The notes: generated by a model from the sequence alone, not told the origin. 64,000 bases of DNA from Nostoc sphaeroides (GCF_003443655.1 NZ_CP031941.1:1731501-1795500); one strand, 5' to 3'; counted from the first letter of the stretch, positions 8,396 to 17,500 are shown. Program-made: numbers and translations.

Positions 8396-8764
8396 TTACC
8401 CCAATGTCAACACTCCTGCGGTAAAATCTGCTACTAGTCGTTTTGTCTCTAACCAACGCACACCCAAAAGAATATTATCGAGATAATCTCCACCCAGAAC
8501 TTCTATGGTGAATTCTTCTCCATCTAAAAGCACGGTTCCCTCATAAAGACTAAACCGTGCTTCTCCCCATGCTGTTTGCATATCTCGTTGTTCATTTATG
8601 TTAAGAATCCACCCTAAACTTAGAGCATCTTGGTTATCAAGTGCTAGCCAACCAGTGAATCCCGTATCTAGAAGTGCATTAATCGGTATAATATCTCCAT
8701 CAGATGTAACCAAACCAATTTCAAAGATTAACTCACTTTGAGTGTTAAATTCTCCAAAAATCAT
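8396..8764 (-). CDS. Retroviral-type (clan AA) aspartyl protease family protein
   Basis: 122 residues from the ATG at 8764; the ATGA overlap with the upstream stop decides this start over a TTG at 8776. The motif INALLDTGFTGWLAL places the catalytic Asp at residue 33 (D-T-G), and a second family block is YLDNILLGVRWLETKRLVAD near the C-terminus. One D-T-G per chain implies an active homodimer, as in retropepsins. No signal peptide or membrane segment is seen. It is translationally coupled to the 105-residue gene at 8761-9078. Such short DTG proteins are widespread in cyanobacteria with unknown substrates. Confidence 0.8.
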   Translation of the reverse strand: MIFGEFNTQSELIFEIGLVTSDGDIIPINALLDTGFTGWLALDNQDALSLGWILNINEQRDMQTAWGEARFSLYEGTVLLDGEEFTIEVLGGDYLDNILLGVRWLETKRLVADFTAGVLTLG

Positions 8765-9078
8765 ATTCTGCCACAAGTTCCCCTCTCATTGAGACGCATG
8801 AGGAGGCGCATTTTATCAGAATATTTTTCACGAGCCTTTGTCCTGGCAACATCCTCATTTGGATCGATAAAATAGTCTCCACTCTCAGGCTCAATGACTA
8901 TAAACCAGTCGTAGTGTTCTTTGATTAACTCTGGTTGAACTCTGTCAAATACTACTCGACAACGCTGATAAAATAACTCATCTTCAGCTTTGCGTCTGGC
9001 TCTTTCTTCTGGTGATAGTTGACGTTCTGGAAATACTCTTCCTCGACGCGGTGTGTGATTAGAAGATAGTTGTGTCAT
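8761..9078 (-). CDS. Conserved small acidic protein paired with aspartyl protease gene
   Basis: 105 residues. The N-terminal third is strongly basic (TPRRGRVFPERQLSPEERAR) and the middle is HYDWFIVIEPESGDYFIDPN followed by a helical tail. No family recognised. The stop TGA overlaps the ATG of the aspartyl protease by 4 bp, so the two are coexpressed and likely act together, perhaps as a regulator and protease or a toxin-antitoxin-like unit. The second part of that statement is inference. Confidence 0.65.
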   Translation of the reverse strand: MTQLSSNHTPRRGRVFPERQLSPEERARRKAEDELFYQRCRVVFDRVQPELIKEHYDWFIVIEPESGDYFIDPNEDVARTKAREKYSDKMRLLMRLNERGTCGRI

Positions 9079-9119
9079 TTTGTTTACTATTTGATCGGAT
9101 AATAGCCTTTTACTTTTTA

Positions 9120-9222
9120 TATAGCAATCCTAAATGAGTTCTGAAAATCGAGAGGCTCAGATCCCCGACTTCTTTAAGAAGTCGGGGATCTTGTTGTTCA
9201 CGAATGATTTAGGACTGCTATA
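9120..9222. repeat. Miniature element with central perfect palindrome
   Basis: 103 bp with 16-bp inverted ends TATAGCAATCCTAAAT and ATTTAGGACTGCTATA (one mismatch). The centre, 9160-9190, is a perfect 15-bp-arm palindrome, GATCCCCGACTTCTT against AAGAAGTCGGGGATC, separated by one base. It lies in the promoter region of the divergent minus-strand pair at 8396-9078. Confidence 0.8.
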
Positions 9223-9328
9223 TATTGATTATATCGGCAGCGATCGCCTGAAATCAGTTATCAATATTCTTTCAGATCAAGCTCTCTTTTTAAAACCTCA
9301 TATTCATCAATCAAAATGTCAAACAAAA

Positions 9329-9362
9329 AGCGATCGCTCCTTTAAAATAAAGAGCGATCGCT
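9329..9362 (-). terminator. Intrinsic terminator built from HIP1 sites, for the DUF3386 gene
   Basis: On the minus strand AGCGATCGCTC, a 12-nt AT-rich loop, GAGCGATCGCT and then a T run (TTTTTG) follow the stop of the gene ending at 9387. Both stem arms contain a HIP1 octamer. Confidence 0.65.
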
Positions 9363-9386
9363 AATTTTTAAATTACAAAATATAGC

Positions 9387-10043
9387 TTAAGCAGCAACAG
9401 GTTCCAACAATTTAATATCAGAGAAGATAAATTCTTGAATAGATACTTGTCCTGCTGTCTCGGTGCGAATCTCCCGACGATTTAGGATGAAATAGTCACC
9501 AACTTTTTCATATTCATCGATAAATTCGCTTCTACCGCCCTTTTGTTCCCCAGTCTTGGGGTCATGGTACACAGAATCATAGCTGTGGGATAGGTAGCCT
9601 TCCCCGGTGTTGTGACTGCTGAAAGTGTCAATTGTCACATAAGTACCGTGGATTAAACGGTGAACATGGCATACTTCATTATTGCGGACTTTATATTTAT
9701 CGCCCTCAGCCTTACCACCCATTAAAAGCTCAACCGCACCAGTTTCATCAGTTTTACCATAGCTAAACGTATTGGCGCTGTGGGTGTCTTCAAAGCTGCG
9801 GCGGATGCGGTGAATTGCGATCTCCCATGCTTGACCATGAATTGCTTGCTTGGCTGGCTCGTCATCTACATCTAAAACTTCCGCTTTGAGATTGGCACTG
9901 ATGATAACTTTGCCTGTAAACACTTTATCATCATGCTTAAAGGTAATATTTGCGGTATAACCAGGGAAATTTTTGTCCCAAGTGTAGCGGTTCTCATAAG
10001 CAGCCCGGAAAAGTTCCTGAGCAGAGAGTTGTGTAACTGTCAT
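9387..10043 (-). CDS. DUF3386 family protein
   Basis: 218 residues, MTVTQLSAQELFRAAYENRY to the stop. I recognise the cyanobacterial/plastid DUF3386 family from the N-terminal LFRAAYENRYTWDKNFPGYT, the IHRIRRSFEDTHSANTFSYG block, HRLIHGTYVTIDTFSSHNTG and the C-terminal FIFSDIKLLEP. The function is not established. It is predicted soluble and beta-rich with no signal peptide. It is divergent from the LuxR-type regulator at 10122, with a 78-bp shared upstream region, and is followed by a HIP1-stem terminator at 9329-9362, suggesting a monocistronic transcript. Confidence 0.88.
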   Translation of the reverse strand: MTVTQLSAQELFRAAYENRYTWDKNFPGYTANITFKHDDKVFTGKVIISANLKAEVLDVDDEPAKQAIHGQAWEIAIHRIRRSFEDTHSANTFSYGKTDETGAVELLMGGKAEGDKYKVRNNEVCHVHRLIHGTYVTIDTFSSHNTGEGYLSHSYDSVYHDPKTGEQKGGRSEFIDEYEKVGDYFILNRREIRTETAGQVSIQEFIFSDIKLLEPVAA

Positions 10044-10121
10044 GTGCTTCTCCTAGTCGCTACTGTAATTAGCGTTTTAGTTTCATTGGTATTGTATTAG
10101 CATAGAAGTAATTGTTGAGGC

Positions 10122-10820
10122 TTGGATAGTCCCCAACTGGGTACACTTATGGTTAATTTTCTCCACGCCGTATTTGATGCGATCGCTAATGTCCAAAATG
10201 AGCAAGAATTAAGGCTAGCTCTCACGGATAAAATTGGTGAGCATTTTGGCGTGCAAAATTGGGGCATTTATCTCCTAGATGAGCAACCAACAGCCCAAAT
10301 CGATGTTCAGGCTATACCGGCAGTATGCTTAGAAAGCAATCCAGTCGGGCGCTACGTGGTTGAGCGTCACGCTCCCGCCCATGAACAGTTATTATTATCA
10401 CCAAAAGACTGGAAGCATTTTTGCTCGCGTTCCGATCACGAACATGTGATGACTGGGCCAATTGTTTGCGATGGTCGTCTTGTAGGAACGCTTAACTTAG
10501 CTCGTGACAAGGGAAATCCGGCTTTTAATGGCAACGATTTAGCTGATTTGAGTGCCTTATGCATTCATTTATCAGCAAAAATGGCAACTCTACGGACAAA
10601 ACCAAAAATATCCCATTCTCTTTTAGTAAATCCTCTAACAGCGCGTGAGTTAGAAATTGCCGAGTTAGTCGCGCAGGGGTTAACGAATGCGGAAATTGGG
10701 GAAAAACTTTGGATTACGCAAAATTCCGTCAAACAAGCTTTGAAGAGGATGTTTCGTAAGTTGAAGGTTTCGGCGCGTGCAGAAATGGTGGCCAAGCTAC
10801 AAGATATACAAGTTTCATAA
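10122..10820 (+). CDS. GAF - LuxR-type HTH transcriptional regulator
   Basis: 232 residues from a TTG at 10122, or 223 from the ATG at 10149; neither has a convincing ribosome-binding site at good spacing. Residues about 15-155 look like a GAF domain (IGEHFGVQNWGIYLLDEQ; VCDGRLVGTLNLARDKGNPA). Residues about 165-225 are a LuxR/FixJ-type DNA-binding HTH: LTARELEIAELVAQGLTNAE, then IGEKLWITQNSVKQALKRMF. The GAF domain would sense a small molecule or redox/light cue and the HTH binds DNA. Being divergent from DUF3386, it may control that gene. No receiver domain is present, so it is not a two-component response regulator. Confidence 0.9.
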   Translation: MDSPQLGTLMVNFLHAVFDAIANVQNEQELRLALTDKIGEHFGVQNWGIYLLDEQPTAQIDVQAIPAVCLESNPVGRYVVERHAPAHEQLLLSPKDWKHFCSRSDHEHVMTGPIVCDGRLVGTLNLARDKGNPAFNGNDLADLSALCIHLSAKMATLRTKPKISHSLLVNPLTARELEIAELVAQGLTNAEIGEKLWITQNSVKQALKRMFRKLKVSARAEMVAKLQDIQVS

Positions 10821-10996
10821 AAAGACGTAGTTTCGTTAATTCCCACAATCTTAAATAATTTGTAATTCGTAATTCGTAATCACGCTCCTACGTCGCTAAC
10901 GTCAATTTTGTTTTGTGACGGGGATTTAGACCCCGACCCAAAACTTGCAACAAACAGATTGTTGGGGTATTAAACCCTATCCTAAAACTTTCATAT

Positions 10997-11100
10997 AAGG
11001 GACTTCCAAGTAAAAAAATATTCCATTGCTATTGTTGACTGTTGACCGTTGACGGTTCACGAGTTTTCAGTCAACAGTCAACAGTCAACAGTCAACAGTC
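10997..11100. repeat. Truncated element copy with (GTTGACT)n heptamers
   Basis: TAAGGGACTTCCAAGTAAAA and about 80 following bases are the reverse complement of the right part of the element at 34298-34446, including a shared interior ending CGAGTTTTCAGTCAACAG. The tail is a run of 7-bp AGTCAAC units. The opposite end is missing. The remaining 10821-11198 gap contains only short tandem motifs such as repeated AATTCGT. Confidence 0.7.
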
Positions 11101-11198
11101 ATTAGAATTCGGTGGTTAGACACCAGCGCCCCTATTATTACTCTTTCTATTGGCGAAAAGTTATTAGTACTTGCTGCCAATGGAACATCGTAACGCAT

Positions 11199-11594
11199 TT
11201 AGCGTCCAACTTTGTTTGAGACATTTTTGGCTGCCTCTGCCGCACTGTCGCCTACATCACTAGCAGTTTCTTGAGCGCCCTTTACGTATCCACCTCCAAA
11301 CTCTTTAAGGGCTTCTCCTGACTGTTGCCCAATCTTCTGAAGTCTTTCACCAGGAGAAGCTTCGGTTTCACGAGCATCCTTAAACCACTGCCCTACTGTT
11401 TTCGGTCTTTGAGCATCATTTTGCTCTACCTGTTGGCGGACTCTCTCTTTTAAGCCTTTGTCATTTTGCCCATCACTAATATTCGTTGTCAGCACTAAAA
11501 AACCAACTACGACAACAGCCAAAAAAGATTTTACCTGAAGTCCTTTAAGTAGGGAACTGATGTTAGCAATCGTTCTAGAAATCAAATTTATCAT
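11199..11594 (-). CDS. Membrane-anchored, LEA-like helical protein of unknown function
   Basis: 131 residues. One transmembrane or signal-anchor segment, KSFLAVVVVGFLVLTTNIS, near residues 22-40, is followed by a charged, glycine/alanine-rich helical tail (GEALKEFGGGYVKGAQETAS, DVGDSAAEAAKNVSNKVG). The tail composition resembles late-embryogenesis-abundant and apolipoprotein-like amphipathic repeats that protect membranes during desiccation. I do not recognise a named family. It would sit in the inner membrane with a soluble helical domain outside or inside. Confidence 0.6.
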   Translation of the reverse strand: MINLISRTIANISSLLKGLQVKSFLAVVVVGFLVLTTNISDGQNDKGLKERVRQQVEQNDAQRPKTVGQWFKDARETEASPGERLQKIGQQSGEALKEFGGGYVKGAQETASDVGDSAAEAAKNVSNKVGR

Positions 11595-12651
11595 GCCAAT
11601 TAGCTTATTTTTTGACTACAAATAAACACTAACTATAAAAAATTAATGATTCTTCTAGCAAAAGGCATATTTTAGTTAAAAACAATAAATATTTTTTAAA
11701 TCTTTGGGAAGAGGAGATTTCTTAGATGCATGGATATTTGCAATTGGTCTATGGGCACGAGCAATGAGCAATACTACGTTTCTCTAGAGAGTTTGTATAA
11801 CATGCAAAAGAGAGCATTATCCGAAAGGGACTGCTGAATGAATACATCAAACCGCAATGCAAGAGAGTCATTAGTTATTAGTCATTAGTTTAGGACTTAT
11901 GCATTGAGAGGTTGTTTGAAAAGGGTTTCGCTGCGACTTTAGGTACTTTTAGATCAATACAGTTCAGTTAAGCATTTATACTCTTTCTTCTCTCTGTGTT
12001 CTCTGCGCCTCTGCGGTTCGTAAAACAAGAGTTTTGGCCTTAACCCAAGCGTATTGACTTTTAGATCCCCCCTACTGCTTTAAAAAGCGGGGAACCAGAA
12101 TCAAAGGCTTTGCTTGATTTTGATTTTTGAATGCGTGACTTTTGACTTCCCCAAAGGGGCTGATACCACCTACGCTGGAGGCTACCGCTTTGAAGATCAT
12201 TGGAAAGAACCAATTGAGGATGTAAGAAAAGAGTTTAGATTACCATAAATGTCCACAATTCATCCTAAAAAAGCATTTTCCTGTTCAATAACAGCTTTTT
12301 CGCAAGTCTCGCTTTCTGTTTATAAATCATGCTTGAGATTACTTCGACTGGCAAATGTAGCACTAAATACATTTTTAATGCTACCTTTAGTCTTTAATAC
12401 AGATATAAATTAAAAAAACATGTATCTTTAGTTAGATAAATTGCCTGTCTAAAGATATAGATAGTTCATGGACAATTTCTAAATTGCTACTAATAACAAT
12501 CAATAGTCACACGACTTTTAGGCTAGAGACAAAGTTTTGTCTGACTTAGTGGATATACCGTAATCCCTAGATATTTGAAGGGCTTGCAGACGACGAGTTA
12601 ATCCACATTTTTTGCTCAATACAAGAACTGGTTCAGGTGGAAAGCCAAAGG
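11595..12651. other. Gene-poor gap with element debris
   Basis: More than 1 kb without a credible intact gene. It holds the 10-bp-duplicating element at 11955-12056, tandem TTAGTCA motifs near 11870, and a short remnant frame on the plus strand at about 12150-12246 (GADTTYAGGYRFEDHWKEP, stop at 12244-12246) that looks like the tail of a lost protein. A 54-codon frame at 12249-12413 (MSTIHPKKAFSCSITAFSQV) has no recognisable family or good ribosome-binding site. Confidence 0.5.
11955..12056. mobile_element. MITE, CAATAC...GTATTG type, with 10-bp target duplication
   Basis: 102 bp from CAATACAGTTCAGTTAAG to CTTAACCCAAGCGTATTG. It is flanked by perfect direct repeats ACTTTTAGAT at 11945-11954 and 12057-12066. 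The ends match those of the element at 49474-49576 (CAATACGGTTCAGTTAAG). It is non-coding. Confidence 0.85.
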
Positions 12652-15399
12652 ATGAAATACTGGATAAGGAAATTAGCAATCTGTATAGTATTACTGTATA
12701 ACTTGCTCCTATCAAGTGATTACGCAGCAGCAAATCAACTTTCAAACATTGATGTGCAACAATTAAATGCACTCCCAACTGTTGAAGAATTAGCAAGTGC
12801 TGACAATAACCTTGCTAAGAGGAGAAAAGAAGATTTTTGTCAATCTAATGAGATTGTCAAAAGAATAGATAAACTAGAGGGACTCTTCACAGTTTATTGC
12901 AGTGATGATTCGGGAAAAGTTTACTTAGAAATTAAACCAGAGCAGCTAAATAAAGACTATCTAGCTATAGTTACATTAGAATCGGGTCTGGGGGAAAGGG
13001 GAATTTATAGTGGATTACCTATTTCTGATTTTGTTTTCTACTTCCAACGAATAAAGAATAGATTGCACTTTGTTGTTCGTAATGTTAAATTCCGTGCAGA
13101 AAGTAGACCAGAACAGCGATCGCTCGCTCGTTCTTTTAGCGACTCAGTTCTTTATTCGCTCGAAATAGTCACTATTGATCCAGATAGTAAAAATATGCTG
13201 ATCAGCCTGGATGAACTGTTAATGCAGGATTTTCCCGGCTTAACTCCCATATTAAAATCCTCTTTGCAGGCTGATTATTACTTAGATGCAAACAAGTCTT
13301 ATTTTGGGGATGTTAACAGCTTCCCAGAAAATGTAGAAATTGATTCTATTTACGGTTTTTCATCACCCGAAGGAGCAAATTTAGTCACCGTACCCGATAG
13401 CAGGTCACTCACTCTGAAGGTACACTACAGTTTTTCTCAGCTTAAAGAAAACACTGGTTATATTCCCCGGCTTGCAGATGACAGAGTAGGATATTTTATT
13501 ACTGCTTTCCAAGATTTCTCTAATAATAATGCTCACGAATCATTTGTCCGTTACATCAATCGTTGGCATCTAGAACCATTAGACTCTAACGCCCCCTTAT
13601 CTCCACCCAAAAAGCCAATTGTGTTTTGGATTGAAAATGCTGTGCCACTAGAGTACCGCGATGCGATTCGTGAAGGTGTTTTGATGTGGAACAAAGCGTT
13701 TGAAAAAGCTGGATTTAAAAATGCTATTGAAGTGCAGCAAATGCCAGATGATGCTGATTGGCAACCGGCAGATGTACATTACAATACTATTCGCTGGTTC
13801 AATTCTTTAGATGCAGGTTTTGCTAGAGGCCCAGTACGCGTTAACCCACTCACCGGGGAAATATTGGATGCAGATATTATTGTAGATGCCAATATGGTGC
13901 GTTCAATTCAGCAAGAATATCACACACTGATGGAAGCAAATTCATCTTTTACGGATGGACACTTTTCTCAACTAGGCAAAAACCCATGTCCAGGTAATTC
14001 ATCTGGAACGCCGAAAGATTTTAAAGCTTTTTCTGAACAACATTTAGCAGATAATGACCTCTGCTATAGCATGGAGTCTTCATCTCAAGCCGCAATGGGG
14101 GCGTTAGTGTTGTCAATTTTGCCAAACACTACACCCAGTAGTGAAACCATGAAGAAGTATGTGCATCAATATTTGCGTTCTCTGATTGCTCACGAAGTCG
14201 GACACACTCTCGGTTTGCGCCACAACTTTCACGGCAGCACCATGTTAGCGCCCGAAGAATTAAATAATACTGAAATCACTCGCACCAAAGGTTTAGTGGG
14301 TTCGGTGATGGACTATCTACCTGTGAATATAGCACCACAGGGAGTAAAGCAAGGTGATTATTTCCCAGGAGTTGTTGGCCCCTACGACGAATGGGCAATT
14401 GAGTATGGTTATAAAAGAAGCCCATCAGTAGCAGTTGAGGGAATCATTCCAGAATCAGAAAAAAGTTTTTTGGAGCAGATTGCACTGGTGTCGCCTCAAC
14501 CAGAATTATCTTATGCAACTGATGAAGATATCTGGGACATTAATCCTTTGGCAAACGTCTGGGATATGAGTAGTGATGTGCTACTTTATTCGCAATGGCA
14601 AATGGATAATGCCCGTTTTATGTGGCAGCGCCTTGGCAAGGGTTATCTATCGATTGGAGAAAGTTATAGTAATCTGCGCGTCTCATTCAATAGAGTACTT
14701 AAATATTATTTTCGCAACGCCAGCTTACTTTCTAAATACATTGGTGGACAATCGTTTCGGCGTCTCCATGCTAGTGAGAATGCTTCTTGGACATTTGTAC
14801 CAGTTTCACTTTTAAAACAACGTCAAGCGTTGACAAAGTTACAAGAATATGTATTTGCTGAGAATGCTTTCAGTTTTTCACCACAATTATTGAATCAACT
14901 AGCACCATCGCGCTGGGAACACTGGGGTAGTTCTGTACCTAACAACCGCCTTGATTATCCAATTCACGATCGCATTCTGAATTTCCAAAGTGCGGTACTG
15001 CGATCGCTATTAGACAGCGATCGCCTGAATCGTTTACAAGATATAGAATTAAAAACCCAGCCTGGAGAAGCGCTTTCCATCCCGGAACTGTTCGATACCC
15101 TGCAAACAGGCATCTGGACAGAAGTTTTAACTCCAGGAGAACCAAAGCCAATTTCTAGCATCCGCCGTTCATTGCAACGGGAACATCTGAATATATTGTT
15201 AGAGATGATGTTGGGTACTACTGATACACCTGAAGATGGTCGGACACTGGCTTGGTATAAATTGCGCCAACTGCAAAAAGCCATTGATGTCAGACTCAAA
15301 CAACTGAGTGAAAGCCTTGATATTTACACCCTAGCGCACTTAGAAGCTTCTGGCGATCGCATTGCTAAAGCATTAAATGCACAATTAATTTCTAAATAG
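12652..15399 (+). CDS. Secreted zinc-dependent metalloprotease (DUF5117 / DUF4953 type)
   Basis: 915 residues from the ATG at 12652, preceded immediately by AAAGG; a GTG at 12637 is possible. A signal peptide is clear (MKYWIRKLAICIVLLYNLLL, cleavage near YAAANQ). Residues about 60-260 match the DUF5117 region (GLFTVYCSDDSGKVYLEIKP). The zinc site is HEVGHTLGLRHNF with H514, E515, H518 and H524, the extended metzincin form HExxHxxGxxH, in the DUF4953 region; VMDYLPVNIAPQG follows and supplies a Met-turn-like element. It is probably an exported or periplasmic protease of the family usually annotated 'zinc-dependent metalloprotease'. It stands alone, with repeats on both sides, so no operon partner identifies its substrate. 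Confidence 0.9.
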   Translation: MKYWIRKLAICIVLLYNLLLSSDYAAANQLSNIDVQQLNALPTVEELASADNNLAKRRKEDFCQSNEIVKRIDKLEGLFTVYCSDDSGKVYLEIKPEQLNKDYLAIVTLESGLGERGIYSGLPISDFVFYFQRIKNRLHFVVRNVKFRAESRPEQRSLARSFSDSVLYSLEIVTIDPDSKNMLISLDELLMQDFPGLTPILKSSLQADYYLDANKSYFGDVNSFPENVEIDSIYGFSSPEGANLVTVPDSRSLTLKVHYSFSQLKENTGYIPRLADDRVGYFITAFQDFSNNNAHESFVRYINRWHLEPLDSNAPLSPPKKPIVFWIENAVPLEYRDAIREGVLMWNKAFEKAGFKNAIEVQQMPDDADWQPADVHYNTIRWFNSLDAGFARGPVRVNPLTGEILDADIIVDANMVRSIQQEYHTLMEANSSFTDGHFSQLGKNPCPGNSSGTPKDFKAFSEQHLADNDLCYSMESSSQAAMGALVLSILPNTTPSSETMKKYVHQYLRSLIAHEVGHTLGLRHNFHGSTMLAPEELNNTEITRTKGLVGSVMDYLPVNIAPQGVKQGDYFPGVVGPYDEWAIEYGYKRSPSVAVEGIIPESEKSFLEQIALVSPQPELSYATDEDIWDINPLANVWDMSSDVLLYSQWQMDNARFMWQRLGKGYLSIGESYSNLRVSFNRVLKYYFRNASLLSKYIGGQSFRRLHASENASWTFVPVSLLKQRQALTKLQEYVFAENAFSFSPQLLNQLAPSRWEHWGSSVPNNRLDYPIHDRILNFQSAVLRSLLDSDRLNRLQDIELKTQPGEALSIPELFDTLQTGIWTEVLTPGEPKPISSIRRSLQREHLNILLEMMLGTTDTPEDGRTLAWYKLRQLQKAIDVRLKQLSESLDIYTLAHLEASGDRIAKALNAQLISK

Positions 15400-15457
15400 G
15401 AGGTAACAGTGATAAATAGACATCTCGATAAATTAAATATGCGTTATCCATAACCCT

Positions 15458-15488
15458 TGTAGAGACGTAGCAGTGCTACGTCTCTACA
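15458..15488. terminator. Perfect hairpin downstream of the metalloprotease gene
   Basis: TGTAGAGACGTAGCA and TGCTACGTCTCTACA form a perfect 15-bp inverted repeat about 60 bp after the stop at 15399. There is no long T run, so termination is plausible rather than proven; the same 'GTAGAGACG' motif recurs in small repeats elsewhere (50591, 62183). Confidence 0.4.
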
Positions 15489-15508
15489 TCCATTTTCGGA
15501 GATATCTA

Positions 15509-15611
15509 ATACCAATTCAATTAATGATTGCAACACATCTTTGGGTCAAGACGCGATGAATCGCGTCTCTACAAATGGTGTATTTGTCGCATTCTTTTTT
15601 CCAATTGGTAT
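15509..15611. repeat. Miniature inverted-repeat element (ATACCAATT family), second copy
   Basis: 103 bp bounded by ATACCAATT and AATTGGTAT, with sub-terminal ATGATTGCAACA / GTCGCATTC partly complementary. An inner hairpin, GACGCGATGAATCGCGTC, is present. Same family as 8210-8359. It is non-coding. Confidence 0.7.
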
Positions 15612-15622
15612 AATGAGGAATT

Positions 15623-16528
15623 CTAACTCCTAACTCCTAACTCCCCAAGATACTTTTGCAATAAACCAATTACAACTTCTGGCATTTCCAAATGAGGTAA
15701 TATTCCTGCATCTGCGATCGCATAAAAATCTGGAATTGCACTTGGATTTAAATTTGCCAAGCGTCGTCCTAATTTGATGCTGGTAAATTGTGCCTTTTCT
15801 CCCCAAAAAATGACCGTGGGAATTGTCAGTTGTTTAATATATAAACTCAGATCAAAGTAAAGATCGCCTCGCAAAAATGACAAAGCGGCAAACTTGGCAT
15901 TAGGCTGTTGTGCAGAGGTTAAATAAGCCTCCACCATTTCTTGAGATACTCGTTGTGATTTGGCAAACAGAAAACTTTGCAGAAAATTTCGGACTGCAAT
16001 TTCATTTTCAGCACCAAGCTTATAAATAAAATTGTCCAACAGAGGCGCATTGATTACCGAAAGCGGAAGTCTGCGTCCAGCACCCTGTCCAAAATCATCA
16101 AATCCAGAGGGTGACACCAAAAACAGTCTTTTGAATAAATTGGGTTGAACAATAGCTAGACGGATAGCAAAAGCGGCTGTTAGAGACGAGGCTACCACTG
16201 TCACAGGTTGACGACAAGTTTCAATGATAAACTCTGCGATCGTGCTGAGATAATCCCTAATTTTATAATCCCGAACTGGATGAGCCGATTCTCCCCAGCC
16301 GATTAAATCGGGAGCTAAAATGTGGTAATTAGAGGCAAAAGCTGGGTAAACTTTAGACCATTCATACGCAGATGCTCCACCACCAAAGTTATGGAGAAAC
16401 AGTAATGGAGGTAAATCTTCAGTATCAGCGATCGCCCAAGGTGCATTCGTTTGGGTATAGTAAACCATTGCCCCCAAGGATGTATGGATAAGTTTATGTC
16501 CAAAGCCAGGAGGTTGAAACTGAAGCAT
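15623..16528 (-). CDS. Alpha/beta hydrolase fold protein
   Basis: 301 residues. Fold landmarks: LLFLHNFGGGASAYEWSKVY (oxyanion region), LAPDLIGWGESAHP, the nucleophile elbow VVASSLTAAFAIRLA (A-x-S-x-T instead of the usual G-x-S-x-G), and the C-terminal histidine in LPHLEMPE. The acid position usually reads W-G-x-x-D; here it is FWGEKAQFTS, so the classical Asp is missing and Glu may serve. No signal peptide. It is a soluble hydrolase of unknown substrate, similar to cyanobacterial paralogues annotated simply as alpha/beta hydrolase. It has its own transcript, with no close neighbour on the same strand (159 bp to the next gene). Confidence 0.85.
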   Translation of the reverse strand: MLQFQPPGFGHKLIHTSLGAMVYYTQTNAPWAIADTEDLPPLLFLHNFGGGASAYEWSKVYPAFASNYHILAPDLIGWGESAHPVRDYKIRDYLSTIAEFIIETCRQPVTVVASSLTAAFAIRLAIVQPNLFKRLFLVSPSGFDDFGQGAGRRLPLSVINAPLLDNFIYKLGAENEIAVRNFLQSFLFAKSQRVSQEMVEAYLTSAQQPNAKFAALSFLRGDLYFDLSLYIKQLTIPTVIFWGEKAQFTSIKLGRRLANLNPSAIPDFYAIADAGILPHLEMPEVVIGLLQKYLGELGVRS

Positions 16529-16687
16529 AAAATTAAAAAGTTATAGTTTAATGGCACTTTACCCGAAGGCAAAATTACGAGGTATAAAGTCAAGCTTACC
16601 GATAAATATCAGAGTAAGTAAAATCTTTGTCTCCTAAGCTATTTCATATTTAATTTGCATACAGTCAAACTAATTCATAATTCATTC

Positions 16688-17191
16688 TTATTTTTTGTCG
16701 GCATCTCCTGTGATTTGAACAAGTTGATGGAGGTTATCGCCACTAATATGATAGGCTGCCCCAAAACCAACTACAAAACGACCTTCACTTGGAGTTAGCT
16801 GAAAAATCCGAAAGTCAGACAAGCCGCGCAAAACCTCAATAATTTGACCAAACCGCCCTTGAAATTGCTCAACAATTTGATTCCACTTGTCAGTTTCACG
16901 CTCTATCAAAGTTGCCGTACAATCAAAACTCAAACGGCGACGGGCAAAAATTAGATTACTCTTGGCTTCATCCTCGATAAATAAGACACTAATATGAGGA
17001 TTGGCATAGATATTTTTGGTATGAGTTGCTAGACCACTGACGTAAATGTAGATGTTTTTGGAATCATCCATTACAAAGGGAGCATAACTAGCATTGGGTA
17101 TTGCTTGGGCGCTCACGGTGCTAATGATTACACTCTCAACTTCTTCAGTAAACTTTTCGTACTCAGCTTGAATGTTTTCAAGTTGACTCAT
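16688..17191 (-). CDS. HugZ-like pyridoxamine-phosphate-oxidase-fold protein
   Basis: 167 residues, a split-barrel flavin/heme-binding fold. Recognised from the N-terminal VIISTVSAQAIPNASYAPFV, the IYIYVSGLATHTKNIYANPH strand-helix and VLFIEDEAKSNLIFARRRLS, and the C-terminal GEGRFVVGFGAAY-like segment (PSEGRFVVGFGAAYHISGDN), which is the typical ending of HugZ-family proteins. HugZ of Helicobacter degrades heme; cyanobacterial members are mostly unassigned, so heme or flavin binding is likely but activity is unknown. It is cytosolic and monocistronic. Confidence 0.8.
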   Translation of the reverse strand: MSQLENIQAEYEKFTEEVESVIISTVSAQAIPNASYAPFVMDDSKNIYIYVSGLATHTKNIYANPHISVLFIEDEAKSNLIFARRRLSFDCTATLIERETDKWNQIVEQFQGRFGQIIEVLRGLSDFRIFQLTPSEGRFVVGFGAAYHISGDNLHQLVQITGDADKK

Positions 17192-17361
17192 AAGTAAATT
17201 GCTGTTTAATTAGTAACAATTAATTATTGTAACGTGATTGAGCGATGTCTACGATGGTCACTGAAGCTCACTCGAAGTGTGGGCTGTTTGGTGTCGCATG
17301 GGCGCAAAAGCTTGGAATACAATTATGCGTGAATGCGTGACTTCCGCCTTGCGGTAGTATG

Positions 17362-17500
17362 CAATACTGCGTAGGTTTTGAATATTTGTAGGTTGGGTTG
17401 AGCCTAAGCGAAACCCAACAAACCCCGTAAAATGTTGGGTTTCGTTCCTCAACCCAACCTACACATTTTTTATTTTTTTGCCAAAACCTACGCAGTATTG
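17362..17500. mobile_element. 139-bp MITE with perfect 19-bp ends and 10-bp target duplication, copy 1
   Basis: It starts CAATACTGCGTAGGTTTTG and ends with the exact reverse complement. Flanking direct repeats CGGTAGTATG lie at 17352-17361 and 17501-17510. An inner inverted pair TGTAGGTTGGGTTGAG / CTCAACCCAACCTACA would give a near-continuous hairpin. It is almost identical to 54626-54764 (one base difference seen, cccGta against cccCta). It inserted into an older repeat-like sequence (gcgtgacttccgcc...). Nothing else is recognised in the 17192-17644 gap. Confidence 0.92.

Noticed and set aside
9134-9364. 76-codon plus-strand frame
   Set aside because: Made of the palindromic MITE and HIP1 terminator sequence; not protein-like.
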